A stretch of 64,000 nt of DNA from Phycisphaerales bacterium. GTDB taxonomy: Bacteria > Planctomycetota > Phycisphaerae > Phycisphaerales > UBA1924. The DNA is taken from contig JAHDXL010000001.1 of NCBI GenBank assembly GCA_023382935.1, positions 152,792 through 216,791 of the forward strand. The letters are read 5' to 3'. The position numbers and the translations under genes are program-made. The notes under the pieces were generated by a model, which was not told the DNA's origin, made no database searches, and saw nothing but the letters and a program-made list of their open reading frames with translations. Below, piece by piece: positions 1 to 8,129 of the stretch (the first letter of the stretch is position 1; each line of letters begins with the position of its first letter).

Positions 1-115
1 CGGCAGGCGTGCCGAACTCTCCGGCAGGCGTGCCGAACTCTTCGGCAGGCGTGCCGAACTCTTCGGCAGGGCTGCCGAACTCTCCGGCAGGGCTGCCGAA
101 CTCTTCGGCAGCAGC
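1..115. repeat. 21-base tandem repeat array, truncated by the window edge
   Basis: Five units of 21 bases (1-21, 22-42, 43-63, 64-84, 85-105) and a partial sixth follow each other without gaps. Units differ only in the core (GGCG or GGGC) and the last base (C or T). Each unit contains an inverted repeat, CGGCA-N4-TGCCG, so each can form its own small hairpin. The period is a multiple of three. On the minus strand the array reads as an in-frame heptad (FGTPAEE and variants) inside a frame that is open from about base 285 to the edge, with a possible GTG start at 262. On the plus strand it reads as a PNSPAGV-like heptad. It is undecided whether this is a low-complexity protein end or non-coding. 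Confidence 0.85.
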
Positions 116-157
116 AAAAAACCCTCCGGCATCGCGCACAAATCGCGCGGCACCCGG
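116..157 (-). terminator. Putative intrinsic terminator downstream of trmD
   Basis: Read on the minus strand, CCGG and CGCGC arms (154-157, 145-149) pair with GCGCG and CCGG (133-137, 126-129) across a 7-base loop, with a small internal loop. An AGGG spacer and a run of six T (116-121) follow. It lies about 400 bases past the trmD stop. The minus-strand heptad frame of the neighbouring repeat runs through it, so terminator and coding readings compete. Confidence 0.4.
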
Positions 158-555
158 CCTGGAACGCCCGAATCGCAGGGCCGAGGCCCCGGAGGCCGCG
201 TGGGCGGGATGGGCCGCGGGCCTTGATTCTGGCCTCCATCGCCGCGCCCGCACGATCCCCACTTCCGAAGGGGTATCCGGTTATCGGATGAACTGGTCCG
301 CTCTGCAATCGCATGGTGGGGACGACCGGGCTGCTGGGGAATGGACCGGCCGGACGTGTCGGGACGGGAAACACGGACCTGGACGGCGGCCGTTTGTTCG
401 GCCCTCTCCCCGTCCGCCGGCAGGTGGCACCGGGTTCCGTGCCACCGCGCCGGGCATGGCCAACTCGCCGCGCCCCACCACGGAGCGCCCGACGGCTCAA
501 AACCGCTTCATGGGGGCCGCGTTCGATGGCACGATCGGCAAAGAACGCACCGCGA
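158..555. other. Gene-poor stretch left of trmD
   Basis: No open frame here looks like a recognisable protein. The plus-strand frames that run through are low-complexity and partly antisense to trmD. I looked for signature cores of RNase P RNA, SRP RNA and tmRNA and saw none. The only positive sign is a minus-strand frame open from about 285 leftwards into the repeat array. Confidence 0.4.
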
Positions 556-1344
556 TCACCGGTCGCGGGGTTCCAGCAAGTCGCCTCGGCGCTCGCGCGT
601 GCGGCGAACCATCTGCTCCAGGCGCCAGCGGGCGACGGCGTTGTGATCGCCGCTGAGCAGTTCCTCGGGCACGGGGATCCCCTCCCACTCGCGCGGACGG
701 GTGTAATGCGGGCAGTCGAGCAGGCGGGCGTCGGGCCGGACGCCCAGTTCTTCACACCACCGGGCCAGCAGTGTGGGGTCGATCGGCTCGGCGTTGGGAT
801 TGGTGGCCGGCAGGGGCGAGAAGGAGTCCTGGGCGGCCGAGGCGTCATGCCCGAGCACGCCCGGCAAGAGGCGGACAACGGCGTCGATGAGCACCAGGGC
901 CGCCAGTTCGCCGCCCGAGAGCACGTAGTCGCCGATCGAGACTTCCAGCGGCGCGAGTTGGTCGATGACGCGCTGGTCGATGCCCTCGTAGTGCCCGGCG
1001 ATGAGCAGCAGACGCGGGCGGGTGGCCAGATCCTCGACCAGGGCCTGCGTGAGAGGTGTGCCCTGGGGCGTGAGCAGAATCCGCGTCGCGGGCGTCGCGT
1101 CGGCGGCCTCGACGGCCCGCACCGCGTCCCAGAGCGGCTGGCACATCATCACCATGCCGGGCCCGCCGCCGAACGGGCGGTCGTCGGTCCTCTCGTGCTT
1201 GTTGCCGGCAAAGTCGCGGATGTTGGTGGTGTGGAAGGAGACCGCCCCGGCCCGCGCGGCACGAGCAGGGATCGACACGCCGAGCACGCCCGGCGGCGCG
1301 GTGGCAAACATCTCGGGGAAGGTGGTGAGAATGTCGATCCGCAC
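556..1344 (-). CDS. trmD: tRNA (guanine(37)-N1)-methyltransferase TrmD
   Basis: Transfers a methyl group from S-adenosylmethionine to N1 of G37 in tRNAs, which prevents +1 frameshifting. The 262-residue product has the usual TrmD length and begins MRIDILTTFPEMF. Visible motifs of this trefoil-knot SPOUT enzyme are DDRPFGGGPGMVM (about 54-66), the AdoMet-knot segments GHYEGIDQRV (about 117-126) and IGDYVLSGGE (about 136-145), and the C-terminal tRNA-binding domain with LDCPHYTRP. It lies downstream of rpsP in the same direction, the common rpsP-trmD order, but an intrinsic terminator sits between them and rimM is absent from the gap. Expression may therefore depend on read-through or on a promoter of its own in the 200-base gap. 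Confidence 0.97.
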   Translation of the reverse strand: MRIDILTTFPEMFATAPPGVLGVSIPARAARAGAVSFHTTNIRDFAGNKHERTDDRPFGGGPGMVMMCQPLWDAVRAVEAADATPATRILLTPQGTPLTQALVEDLATRPRLLLIAGHYEGIDQRVIDQLAPLEVSIGDYVLSGGELAALVLIDAVVRLLPGVLGHDASAAQDSFSPLPATNPNAEPIDPTLLARWCEELGVRPDARLLDCPHYTRPREWEGIPVPEELLSGDHNAVARWRLEQMVRRTRERRGDLLEPRDR

Positions 1345-1481
1345 GGGGGAGGGTAGGGAAGAGGGGGGTCGTGCGTCGGGAACGGGGAGCCAGCGGACAC
1401 ACAGGCCGGGGTGGCCGGCGGGCCAGTCGCATCGGGCGGGCCAGGGGCACTCCGTATCGGCCGGGCCTGCTGCGGGGGACT

Positions 1482-1512
1482 GAAAAGAAAAACCCCCGGC
1501 CTGGGCCGGGGG
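1482..1512 (-). terminator. Intrinsic terminator after rpsP
   Basis: An 8-bp G/C stem (1493-1500 with 1505-1512, CCCCCGGC / GCCGGGGG) with a CTGG loop is followed on the minus strand by TTTTTCTTTT (complement of 1483-1492). It is 33 bases past the rpsP stop and 140 bases before the trmD start, so it should separate or attenuate the two genes. Confidence 0.85.
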
Positions 1513-1544
1513 CTGGCGTCAGCCACTCAACAGTCCGCGCCCGA

Positions 1545-2129
1545 TCACTCGGCCGCAGGAGCCTCGGCCGGAGCGGCGGCGGCTTCCTCGGCCTTCTTCT
1601 TTGCCTGGAACGCACTCTCCGCGGCTTGAGCACGCTCGGCGGCGCTCTTGGCACGGTTGGCGGCCTTCTCGGCGGCTTCGACGTTCGAAGCCGCGACCGC
1701 GTCCTTCACAGCCTTGAGAGCCTCGGCGGCTTCACTCTGGAACGACGAAAGGTCCGCCCCGGCGTTGCCCGCCAGCGTGCCCAGAGCCGCGACGGACTCC
1801 TCGGCCACCTTGAGCGAGACGCGGGCGGTGACGCGGGCGCGGTCACGATGACGGCGCTTCTCCCAGGCCGCGCGATAGGACGGGGGGAGCAGATTGCGGT
1901 GTCCGAGCATGTCGGCCACCGTATCGCTGGGCTGGGCGCCGACGCCCAGCCAGTACTGGATGCGCTCGACGTTGAGTTGCACCTGCTTCTCGGGGTCGAG
2001 TTCGACGGGGTTGTACCAACCCAGGTTTTCGATCACCGCACCGTTGCGACGGTTGCGCTGATCGACGGCACAAAGGCGGAAGAAGGGACGATGGGTGCGC
2101 CCGAAGCGCTGCATGCGGAGACGGACCAT
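1545..2129 (-). CDS. rpsP: 30S ribosomal protein S16, C-terminally extended
   Basis: Component of the small ribosomal subunit. The first ~85 residues are canonical S16 (MVRLRMQRFGRTHRPFFRL, then GWYNP and the LGVGAQPSDTV segment). The protein is 194 residues against the usual 75-130. The extra ~95 residues are rich in Ala, Glu and Lys and predicted helical or coiled-coil (repeated AAEKAANRAKSAAERAQAAES-like pattern). The ATG at 2129 is chosen over the longer open frame because homology starts there and a perfect AGGAGG lies five bases upstream (complement of 2135-2140). The extension is read as family or lineage variation rather than a fusion, since no separate domain is recognisable. An intrinsic terminator follows. 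Confidence 0.96.
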   Translation of the reverse strand: MVRLRMQRFGRTHRPFFRLCAVDQRNRRNGAVIENLGWYNPVELDPEKQVQLNVERIQYWLGVGAQPSDTVADMLGHRNLLPPSYRAAWEKRRHRDRARVTARVSLKVAEESVAALGTLAGNAGADLSSFQSEAAEALKAVKDAVAASNVEAAEKAANRAKSAAERAQAAESAFQAKKKAEEAAAAPAEAPAAE

Positions 2130-2374
2130 GTGGTCCTCCTGAAACTGCGCGTCGCCCCGGGTGTGGTGGGGAATCGACGCCGGCCGCGCTGCCCGCTCCT
2201 GCGAGCAGCCGATCCGGGGCGTGGCCGCGACCATCGCGGGGCCCGGGATCACCGTGGAGGGGATTGTTGGCCGCCGCCGGCGCTCGGTCCAACAGCGACT
2301 TCGGCGCGTCGGTTTGAGTCGTCCATGTGTAAGGTGTACGGTTGGATGCGAGAGCATCTTTGGAGGCAACCCGC

Positions 2375-2749
2375 ATGTGGATCTTCACCCGGTACGGCTT
2401 CTTCAGCGCCGTGTGCGCCCGGCAGGGAAGCGGCCAGCGAAGCCAGCCCGTCGACACGGACCGCATCATGGTGCGCGCCCGCGACCGGCGGCACCTGGAG
2501 AACCTGATCGCGCGTTTTCCCGACCTGCTCGCCGGGGCCGAGGTCAAGGCCTTCGTGGGCAGCGACTACCCCTATCGCATCTTCATCGCCAAGTCGGCGT
2601 GGGTTGCGGTGCTGGGCACGCTGGGCGAGGAACTTGATTACGACAACTTCAAGTCCGAGGCCGCGCGCCACAGGGCATCCACCGGGGCCGCCTATGTGCA
2701 TGCGCTCCACGATGTGTGGGACGTGATGCGCTCGCTTGAGCGCGTGTGA
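2375..2749 (+). CDS. Small conserved protein starting MWIFTRYGFFS, function unknown
   Basis: A 124-residue soluble protein with no signal peptide or membrane segment. The start MWIFTRYGFFSAV and the later DYPYRIFIAKSAWVAVLGTLGEELDY resemble a small family of uncharacterised bacterial proteins that begin MWxFTxxGFxS and carry an RARDRxxLE segment (here about residues 36-43). I recognise the pattern but know no established function. The ATG at 2375 is preferred to an in-frame ATG 33 bases upstream because GGAGG lies just before it and the family motif starts there. It is transcribed divergently from rpsP, separated by a 245-base gap, and converges on the acyl-CoA synthetase gene. Confidence 0.8.
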   Translation: MWIFTRYGFFSAVCARQGSGQRSQPVDTDRIMVRARDRRHLENLIARFPDLLAGAEVKAFVGSDYPYRIFIAKSAWVAVLGTLGEELDYDNFKSEAARHRASTGAAYVHALHDVWDVMRSLERV

Positions 2750-2768
2750 CGCGCCGTGCAGGCAAGTT

Positions 2769-4247
2769 TCACGCGTCCGCACAAGCGGCGGGCACCTTCA
2801 ATTGCCGCCGCATGATCTTGCCTGTTGCGTTGCGCGGCAGACTCTCCAGCGGGATGATGCACTTGGGCACTTTGTACCCGGCCAGTTTTTCGCGGCACAG
2901 GGCCAGGATCGACTTCTCGTCCAGACTCGCTCCGTCTTCCAGTTCGACGAACGCGATGGGCACCTCGCCGCGCATGGGGTCGGGCTGCCCGATGACGGCC
3001 GAGTCGCGGACGGAGGGGTGTTGGTTGAGCACTTCCTCGATTTCGCGTGGAAAGACGTTTTCGCCGCCGACGATGAGCATTTCCTTGATGCGCCCGGTGA
3101 TGTAGAGGTGTCCGTCGTGGTCGAAGCGGGCCATGTCGCCGGTCTTGAGGTAGCCGAAGCGGTCAAAGGCGTCGCGGGTCTGCTTGGGGAGTTTGAAGTA
3201 GCCCCGCATGACGTTGGGTCCGGCGATGCGCAGTTCGCCGTCGAAGCCGGGGGGCAGGTCGGCCTCGGTGACCGGATCGACCACGCGCTCGATCACGCCG
3301 GGCAGTGGCATGCCGACCGAGCGCGGACGGTAGTCCTGCGGACGGCACCAGTTGGTCACCGGGGCCGTCTCGGTCAGACCGTACCCCTCAGCAATGGTGA
3401 CGCCGAAGCGCTCCTGAAACCGCCTGGCCACGTCGGCCGGCAGCGGCTCGCCGCCGGAAACGGCAAAGCGGATCGATGCAAAGTCGGCCGGCTCGGCGTT
3501 CTTGACCTGCAGCAGTGCGTTGTACATCGACGGAATGGCGACGAACATCGCCGGGCGGTGCTCGCGCAGCATCTGCACGATGCGGTTCGGGACAAAACGG
3601 GCGGTATAGACCACCTTGAGACCGAAGGACAGCGGCAGCAACGTCAGCACCGTCAGCCCGAAGGAGTGAAACTGCGGGAGGACGCCACAGAAAACGTCGG
3701 TGGGCTTGAAGTGAACCCAGTTCTCGACCTGCTGCACGTTGGCCGTGAGGTTGCCGTGCGTGAGCATGACACCCTTGGGTCGCCCGCTGGTGCCGCTGGT
3801 GTAGAGGATGACTGCCAAGTCGTCGGGGGTGGCCCGCTTCGGCCAGCGCGGCGAGGGCACGCGGCGCAGCGGCGTGCGTTCCAGTCGCAGCAGGTTCTTC
3901 ACCGACGGCTCGAAACCGACGAAGTCGAGCATCGGCTGGACCGTGACAATGGAGTCGGTCTCGCAGTCGCCCACGACATAGGCCAGTTCATCGCGGGCGA
4001 GGAGGTAGTTGAGCGGCACGACGGTGCGCCCGAGCATCCAGCAGGCCAGCGCCGCGATCGGAAACGCCCCGCTGGTGGGCAGCATCACTCCGACGTTCTG
4101 CGTGCCCGACCTGGCTTCGATTGCGTCGGCGAGGTTGGCCGCCGCAACCAGGATCTCCACTCCCCGGTATGAGCGCTGGTCGTCGATGACGGCCACGCGC
4201 GATGGCGAAAGGGCGAGGCGGCGAATAATCGGCCAGTGAACGCTCAT
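2769..4247 (-). CDS. Acyl-CoA synthetase / AMP-forming ligase (long-chain fatty acid-CoA ligase type)
   Basis: Member of the ANL adenylating superfamily that activates a carboxylic acid with ATP and joins it to CoA. The 492 residues show all core motifs in order: the P-loop YTSGTSGRPKGVMLTHGN (about 171-188), YGLTETAPV (about 303-311), the YLKTGDMARFD aspartate motif, the hinge GRIKEMLIVGGENVFPREIE and the C-terminal lysine motif NATGKIMRRQLK. The gap between the P-loop and the LTE motif is that of FadD-like enzymes, but chain-length preference cannot be read from sequence. The start at 4247 (MSVHWPIIRRLALSPSRVAV) fits where this family begins, and the open frame upstream is antisense to the lipoprotein gene. 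It stands alone, without other beta-oxidation genes nearby. Confidence 0.92.
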   Translation of the reverse strand: MSVHWPIIRRLALSPSRVAVIDDQRSYRGVEILVAAANLADAIEARSGTQNVGVMLPTSGAFPIAALACWMLGRTVVPLNYLLARDELAYVVGDCETDSIVTVQPMLDFVGFEPSVKNLLRLERTPLRRVPSPRWPKRATPDDLAVILYTSGTSGRPKGVMLTHGNLTANVQQVENWVHFKPTDVFCGVLPQFHSFGLTVLTLLPLSFGLKVVYTARFVPNRIVQMLREHRPAMFVAIPSMYNALLQVKNAEPADFASIRFAVSGGEPLPADVARRFQERFGVTIAEGYGLTETAPVTNWCRPQDYRPRSVGMPLPGVIERVVDPVTEADLPPGFDGELRIAGPNVMRGYFKLPKQTRDAFDRFGYLKTGDMARFDHDGHLYITGRIKEMLIVGGENVFPREIEEVLNQHPSVRDSAVIGQPDPMRGEVPIAFVELEDGASLDEKSILALCREKLAGYKVPKCIIPLESLPRNATGKIMRRQLKVPAACADA

Positions 4248-4299
4248 GCTGGTACTTTCCCGGCGGCGATGATACCCGAAGGGGACAAGGACAAGTGCG

Positions 4300-4824
4300 A
4301 TGAGGCGATGCATGGGGTTGCTGGTGGCGTCGATTGTCTTGAGCGCAGCGTGCTGGGGCTGCCGCAAGGCAACTGCCCCACCACCACCGCCGACGCCGGC
4401 CGCGCCCCCGACGCCGGAGCCAGCGCCCGGGGACACGACTGAGCCGCCAGGGACGGCGCCCGAGGCGACGCCGACCGTCGAGCAGATCAAGCGTCCGGCG
4501 ATTCCCGAACACCCGGTCCGCGGGCAGATCGACGGGCGCGACTTCGAACTGGCCCGGGTCCAGCGGCAGGACGCGACGGTGCTCATCCTGGGCCAGGACG
4601 GACGCGGTGTGACGCTGGCGCTGTTCGGCTCGCCGGGGCCGTTCGAGATTCTCGAGGAACCGGGTTTCGGGGCCCCGCACGTCTACGTGCGATCGCCGCA
4701 GGATGCGCCGGCCCGGGGATACGTCGCGGGCTTTCGCCTGATCTACGACGAGGCGCAGGGGCTGCTGTACCTGCAACTGCCGGAGGGCCGCGGCACCATC
4801 GCCGGGCGCTTCACGATCGAGTAG
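4300..4824 (+). CDS. Hypothetical lipoprotein, proline-rich after the signal
   Basis: The 174-residue product starts MRRCMGLLVASIVLSAACWGC, a basic n-region, a hydrophobic stretch and a cysteine at about 18 or 21. This looks like a lipoprotein signal, though neither cysteine has a textbook lipobox. A Pro/Ala/Thr-rich linker follows (about 24-60), then a globular domain of about 110 residues with the segments HPVRGQIDGRDFELARVQ and GRGTIAGRFTIE, beta-rich in appearance. I do not recognise the domain. A GGAC run precedes the ATG. Its 3' end overlaps the convergent EamA gene by 14 bases, so both stops lie inside the other gene. Confidence 0.65.
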   Translation: MRRCMGLLVASIVLSAACWGCRKATAPPPPPTPAAPPTPEPAPGDTTEPPGTAPEATPTVEQIKRPAIPEHPVRGQIDGRDFELARVQRQDATVLILGQDGRGVTLALFGSPGPFEILEEPGFGAPHVYVRSPQDAPARGYVAGFRLIYDEAQGLLYLQLPEGRGTIAGRFTIE

Positions 4825-5854
4825 CCACCTCGGCCGCGGGTCGTCGCTCATCGACAACGGCGGCGACGACTTCGTCGGGCGGCAGGTCGGCAAAGGCCTC
4901 GAGGTCATCGCGATCGCCCGGGCGACGGCGCATCGCGTGCTGCACCCACAGCGCCATGACGGCCCCGGCCATGGCGACCACGCCGCACATCCATTGCGCC
5001 GGCGAGAGTCGCTCATCCAGGATGAGGAAGGAAATGACGCCGACTCCGAAGGGCTGCAACTGCATCAAGGCGGTGGTGACGGCCACGCCAATGCCGTTGA
5101 TGCTCATGTAATAAGTCACGTGCCCGCCGGCGATGCCCGTCAGGGCCGAGAGGCACAGCACGCCGAGCACCAGCGGCGGCGCGTGCAGCGGCAAGATGCC
5201 GTGCCCGGGGCTGACCAGCAGCATGACGGCGAGCATGACCACTGCCGTGTACTGGCTGATGCCCGCAAAGGCCAGGGCCGAGGGCACGCCGTGCATCGCA
5301 CGCCGCACCGCCAGCCCATAGGCTCCGAAACTGGCCCCCGAGCCAACGGCCAAAGTCATGCCCAGGACCATCTGCCCGGCGGAGACCGCCTCGGCGTTGC
5401 GCAGCCCGAAGAAAAGGACGCCCACAATGCCCAGCGTGGCCAGCGTCGCGCCCGCCAGAAATCGCCGGGTGCGGATGACGGCCCGCTCGGCGGGGAACAT
5501 GATCGCGGCGCCGATGGCCACAAAGACGATCTGCATGCGCAGGCCGAGCACAAAGAGCGTCGGGTCGATGGCGTAGAACCCGCGGGCGTACAGCGACTGG
5601 GCGCCGGCGTTGATCGCCGCCGGCCAGAGGGCCTTGCGCATCAGGCCCGGGGGCAGGCTGCCGCGGCGCCGGGCCACGAGCAGCAGCGGCATCCACACCA
5701 GCGCGCTGATGGTGTAACGCCACCCGTTGGCGGTCCATGCGTCGATGTCGTGACGGGCGATGAAGCCGAGCATGACCGGCGTGATCGACCAGAACGTCAG
5801 CGTCAGCACCGCGCCGGCGATGCCCCACCCCTGCTTTCCCACACTCTGGCTCAC
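4811..5854 (-). CDS. EamA/DMT-family membrane transporter
   Basis: A 347-residue inner-membrane protein with about ten hydrophobic helices arranged as two EamA repeats, the layout of drug/metabolite transporters that export amino acids, nucleotides or other small metabolites. The second repeat contains the GVISFLILDERLSPAQW segment typical of the family, followed by a basic, then acidic, cytoplasmic tail of about 45 residues (HAMRRRPGDRDDLEAF onwards). The GTG at 5854 (VSQSVGKQGWGIAGAVLTLTFW) is chosen: AGGAGC lies just upstream, and the longer open frame adds a Pro/Ala/Ser-rich stretch with no membrane character. The substrate cannot be predicted. It is divergent from the SixA-like gene. Confidence 0.85.
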   Translation of the reverse strand: MSQSVGKQGWGIAGAVLTLTFWSITPVMLGFIARHDIDAWTANGWRYTISALVWMPLLLVARRRGSLPPGLMRKALWPAAINAGAQSLYARGFYAIDPTLFVLGLRMQIVFVAIGAAIMFPAERAVIRTRRFLAGATLATLGIVGVLFFGLRNAEAVSAGQMVLGMTLAVGSGASFGAYGLAVRRAMHGVPSALAFAGISQYTAVVMLAVMLLVSPGHGILPLHAPPLVLGVLCLSALTGIAGGHVTYYMSINGIGVAVTTALMQLQPFGVGVISFLILDERLSPAQWMCGVVAMAGAVMALWVQHAMRRRPGDRDDLEAFADLPPDEVVAAVVDERRPAAEVATRS

Positions 5855-5979
5855 GCGGCCCGCTCCTGCCCCGGCCGAGGACTCGGCGGCGGATGCTAGA
5901 CTAGGCGGTGGCGGGTCCGCGCCGGCCCGGGGCACACGTCGCCCGGGCGGGGGCCGGGGGGCCGACAGGGAGCACTGCG

Positions 5980-6489
5980 GTGATCGTCGTCATCGTTCGT
6001 CACGGCAAGGCCGAGCGCCAGGCGACGTCCGGCGCCGATGCCGACCGCGCCCTGAAGAACCGCGGGCGCCGCCAAGCGGCCTACCTGGCCGCGGCGCTGG
6101 CCGGGCGGGCGGACGGCCCGGTCGCGGTGGTCTCCAGCCCATTCACCCGCGCCCGGCAGACGGCCGAGGTGCTCGCCGCGGCGCTGCACACGCCGCTGCT
6201 GTTCGATGATCGCCTCGAGTCGGGGCGGGCGGCCTCGGAGGCCATCGAGGTCATCGCAAGGCACGGCTCGGCGGGCGGATTCCTGGTGCTGGTGGGGCAC
6301 AACCCGCAATTGTCCGACGTGGCCTGCCTGCTGGCGCGGGGATCCGGCTGCGGGGGCGAGGCGCTGCGCACGGGCGAGGCGGTGCTGCTGCGGGTGGAGG
6401 ACTGGGCCCAGCCGGTGGGCGGGGCGGAGGAGATCGAGCGCCTACGCCTGCCCGACGATGGACCGGCCGCGGCGGACGGGCAAGACTGA
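5980..6489 (+). CDS. SixA-like phosphohistidine phosphatase (histidine phosphatase superfamily)
   Basis: A 169-residue single-domain enzyme. The N-terminal VRHGKAE (about 6-12) carries the catalytic RHG of the histidine phosphatase superfamily, SSPFTRARQTAEVL holds the second conserved arginine, and GHNPQLSD contributes the second catalytic histidine. The short size and the RHGKAE/GHNPQLSD pair match SixA, which dephosphorylates phosphohistidine, rather than the longer phosphoglycerate mutases. The GTG at 5980 is chosen because AGGGAG precedes it and the family starts within a few residues of the RHG. The Fur-family gene follows after 18 bases, so the two probably share a transcript. Confidence 0.88.
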   Translation: MIVVIVRHGKAERQATSGADADRALKNRGRRQAAYLAAALAGRADGPVAVVSSPFTRARQTAEVLAAALHTPLLFDDRLESGRAASEAIEVIARHGSAGGFLVLVGHNPQLSDVACLLARGSGCGGEALRTGEAVLLRVEDWAQPVGGAEEIERLRLPDDGPAAADGQD

Positions 6490-6507
6490 CGCAGAAGGGA
6501 GTCCAGT

Positions 6508-6882
6508 TTGCCGCGCCAGACCCAGCAGCGTGCCGCGATCGACCGGGCCTTTGCGCAGGCGCAGCGTCCGTTGTCGCCGGCCGAGGTGCTGGCGGCGGCG
6601 ACCGGGGAGGTGCCCAATCTCAACCTGAGCACGGTGTACCGGACGCTGCGCCGGATGCAGGAGGAGGGCGTGATTGCGCCGGTGTCGGTGCCGGGCGAGC
6701 CGCCGCGGTACGAGCTGGCGCACGTCGCCGAGCACCATCATCATCACTTTCACTGCCGCAGGTGCGGGCGGGTGTTTGACCTGTCCGGCTGTCCGACGGG
6801 GCTGTCGAAACTGTTGCCGCGGGGTTTTGTGCTCGAGAGCCACACGCTCGTGCTGCACGGCCTCTGCGGCCAGTGTGCCTGA
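6508..6882 (+). CDS. Fur-family metal- or peroxide-responsive transcriptional regulator
   Basis: A 124-residue winged-helix repressor. The DNA-binding half contains RPLSPAEVLAAA and the recognition helix NLSTVYRTLRRMQEEGVI (about 38-55). The metal-binding half has a run of five histidines then FHCRRCGRVFDL (about 76-91), and it ends in CGQC, so two CxxC pairs can form the structural zinc site. Which of Fur, PerR or Zur it corresponds to cannot be settled from sequence. The start is TTG at 6508 with GAAGGGAG upstream; no ATG is available in frame nearby. It lies in an apparent operon with the SixA-like gene. Confidence 0.9.
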   Translation: MPRQTQQRAAIDRAFAQAQRPLSPAEVLAAATGEVPNLNLSTVYRTLRRMQEEGVIAPVSVPGEPPRYELAHVAEHHHHHFHCRRCGRVFDLSGCPTGLSKLLPRGFVLESHTLVLHGLCGQCA

Positions 6883-7070
6883 GGCCAGGGCTGGGGAGGC
6901 CGGTGGCGGTGTCGGACCAATGAGCAAGAGAGCGGCCCACGCCGGCAGAGGAAAGGGCACGCTGGCTGACGCCGTCTGTTCCATAACGTCGGGTATCGGA
7001 AGCCCGCACGGGCATCTGAGGCCAGCGATGGAAGAACTCGAGAGTTTGGGCGGCAGTCCACGAAAATACG

Positions 7071-7097
7071 CGGGGGGCGGTCCGATGCCGCCCCCCG
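7071..7097 (-). terminator. Terminator-like hairpin downstream of the secreted-protein gene
   Basis: A ten-base-pair G/C stem (C7071-G7080 pairing with C7088-G7097; core GGGGGGCGG / CCGCCCCCC) with a 7-base loop, 47 bases past the stop at 7144 on the minus strand. Only a short T run (GTATTTTCG) follows, so termination may be partial. It could also act on the plus strand after the Fur-family gene, which ends 190 bases away. Confidence 0.6.
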
Positions 7098-7143
7098 TCA
7101 TGCTCAATGGCTTCTGGAATGACTTCTGCTCAGGCCGCCGTGC

Positions 7144-7557
7144 TCACTCATCGTCGCCGTTGACCACCGCGTCGACGAGCAGGCCGAGGTCAATCGCGTC
7201 GGCATGCCCGCTCTCGTCGAAGTCCACAGGATCAATCAGCCACGTCTCGATGTCGCCGGTCTCGAGCGTGAGGTTCTGGTTGAGGTCAAAGCCGCTGGCG
7301 ACCTTGAAGCCGTACCCGTTGCTCTCGACCGGGAAGTCCTCATCGTCGCAGACAGAGGTAGCGCCTGCCCAACTCGAGACATACACCACCTGCGGCGCGC
7401 TGGGGACCCACAGCGGACTGCAAACCAGGTCAGCCGGGATCACCTGGTAGGCCCGGTTCTGCGCAAACGAATCGGTATCGTTCGTGATCGTCACCACGCG
7501 GCCGAGCACTTCGTAGGTGAAGCCATCGGTGACTTCGGTCCAGATGGCGTCGCACAC
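7144..7557 (-). pseudogene. C-terminal piece of a frameshifted secreted protein, dockerin-like end
   Basis: This frame continues the reading of the adjacent upstream pieces. Translating back across the junction gives LADVAEGKSHHGTPVCDAIWTEV directly after the middle frame's VRVFEA, so the pieces belong to one gene separated by a -1 shift near 7600. The last 25 residues, including DFDESGHADAIDLGLLVDAVV, look like a single dockerin / EF-hand-like calcium loop of the type that closes many secreted planctomycete proteins. If the gene is read as broken, this piece has no start of its own; the ATG at 7557 lies inside the conserved text and is probably not used. Confidence 0.65.
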
Positions 7558-8129
7558 CGGCGTGCCGTGGTGGCTCTTGCCCTCGGCAACGTCAGCAAGG
7601 CTTCAAAGACGCGCACCGGCGGCGTGTTGACCAGATCGTCATCGGCATCGACCACGGGCCCGTAGTGGTGAATCTGAACGCTGGTCGGTGCGCCGGTGAC
7701 GACGGAGACGCCGTGTGTGGGCGCGCTGTCCTTGGGGTGGAAGTTGAAGGGGACGAGGCCGACCGTTCCGACGAGCGTCGAACTGGTAACCTCGTAGAAG
7801 GGCGCCTTTGCGGGCTGGCTTTCGGCCGGCGCGAGGTTGAAGGTGCCGGAGGAGGTCGCCACAGAAACCGACCCGCTCCACAGTTCGCGGTCCGGGTCCG
7901 CGTTGGCATTGGCATTCACGACGATGGAGCCCTCGAAGCCGTCCGTGTCGGCGATGGTGATGTCCCCCGAGAGCCCATCGCCGATAAAGAGCACGGATTC
8001 TGAAAGCGTGCCTACAGAGATCGAGCCGTCCATGGCTCCTGCAACATCGAGAGAGAAGATCATGTCACCGATGAAGATGGAACCGGTTGCCTCACATCGC
8101 CGTCGACAGTGATGGGCGCATTCGTCCAA
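7491..8129 (-). pseudogene. Middle piece of a frameshifted secreted protein
   Basis: Useful sequence runs from about 8095 (ATGSIFIGDMIFSLDVAGAMDG) to about 7600 (NTPPVRVFEA). It is a series of short Gly/Asp/Ile/Val-rich beta segments such as GSISVGTLSES and GDITIADTDG, the same repeat style as the upstream piece. It joins that piece through a -1 shift around 8085-8100, where the frame ending ITVDGDVR must pass to EATGSIF. The first ~12 residues of the open frame (MDECAHHCRRRC) and the last ~30 are out-of-frame readings. Confidence 0.6.

Noticed and set aside
1-115. CRISPR array
   Set aside because: The 21-base units directly adjoin, with no spacers between them and no cas genes nearby.
313-1356. 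347-codon plus-strand open frame opposite trmD
   Set aside because: trmD motifs are unmistakable on the minus strand; the plus-strand frame lacks domain signs and its length follows from high GC.
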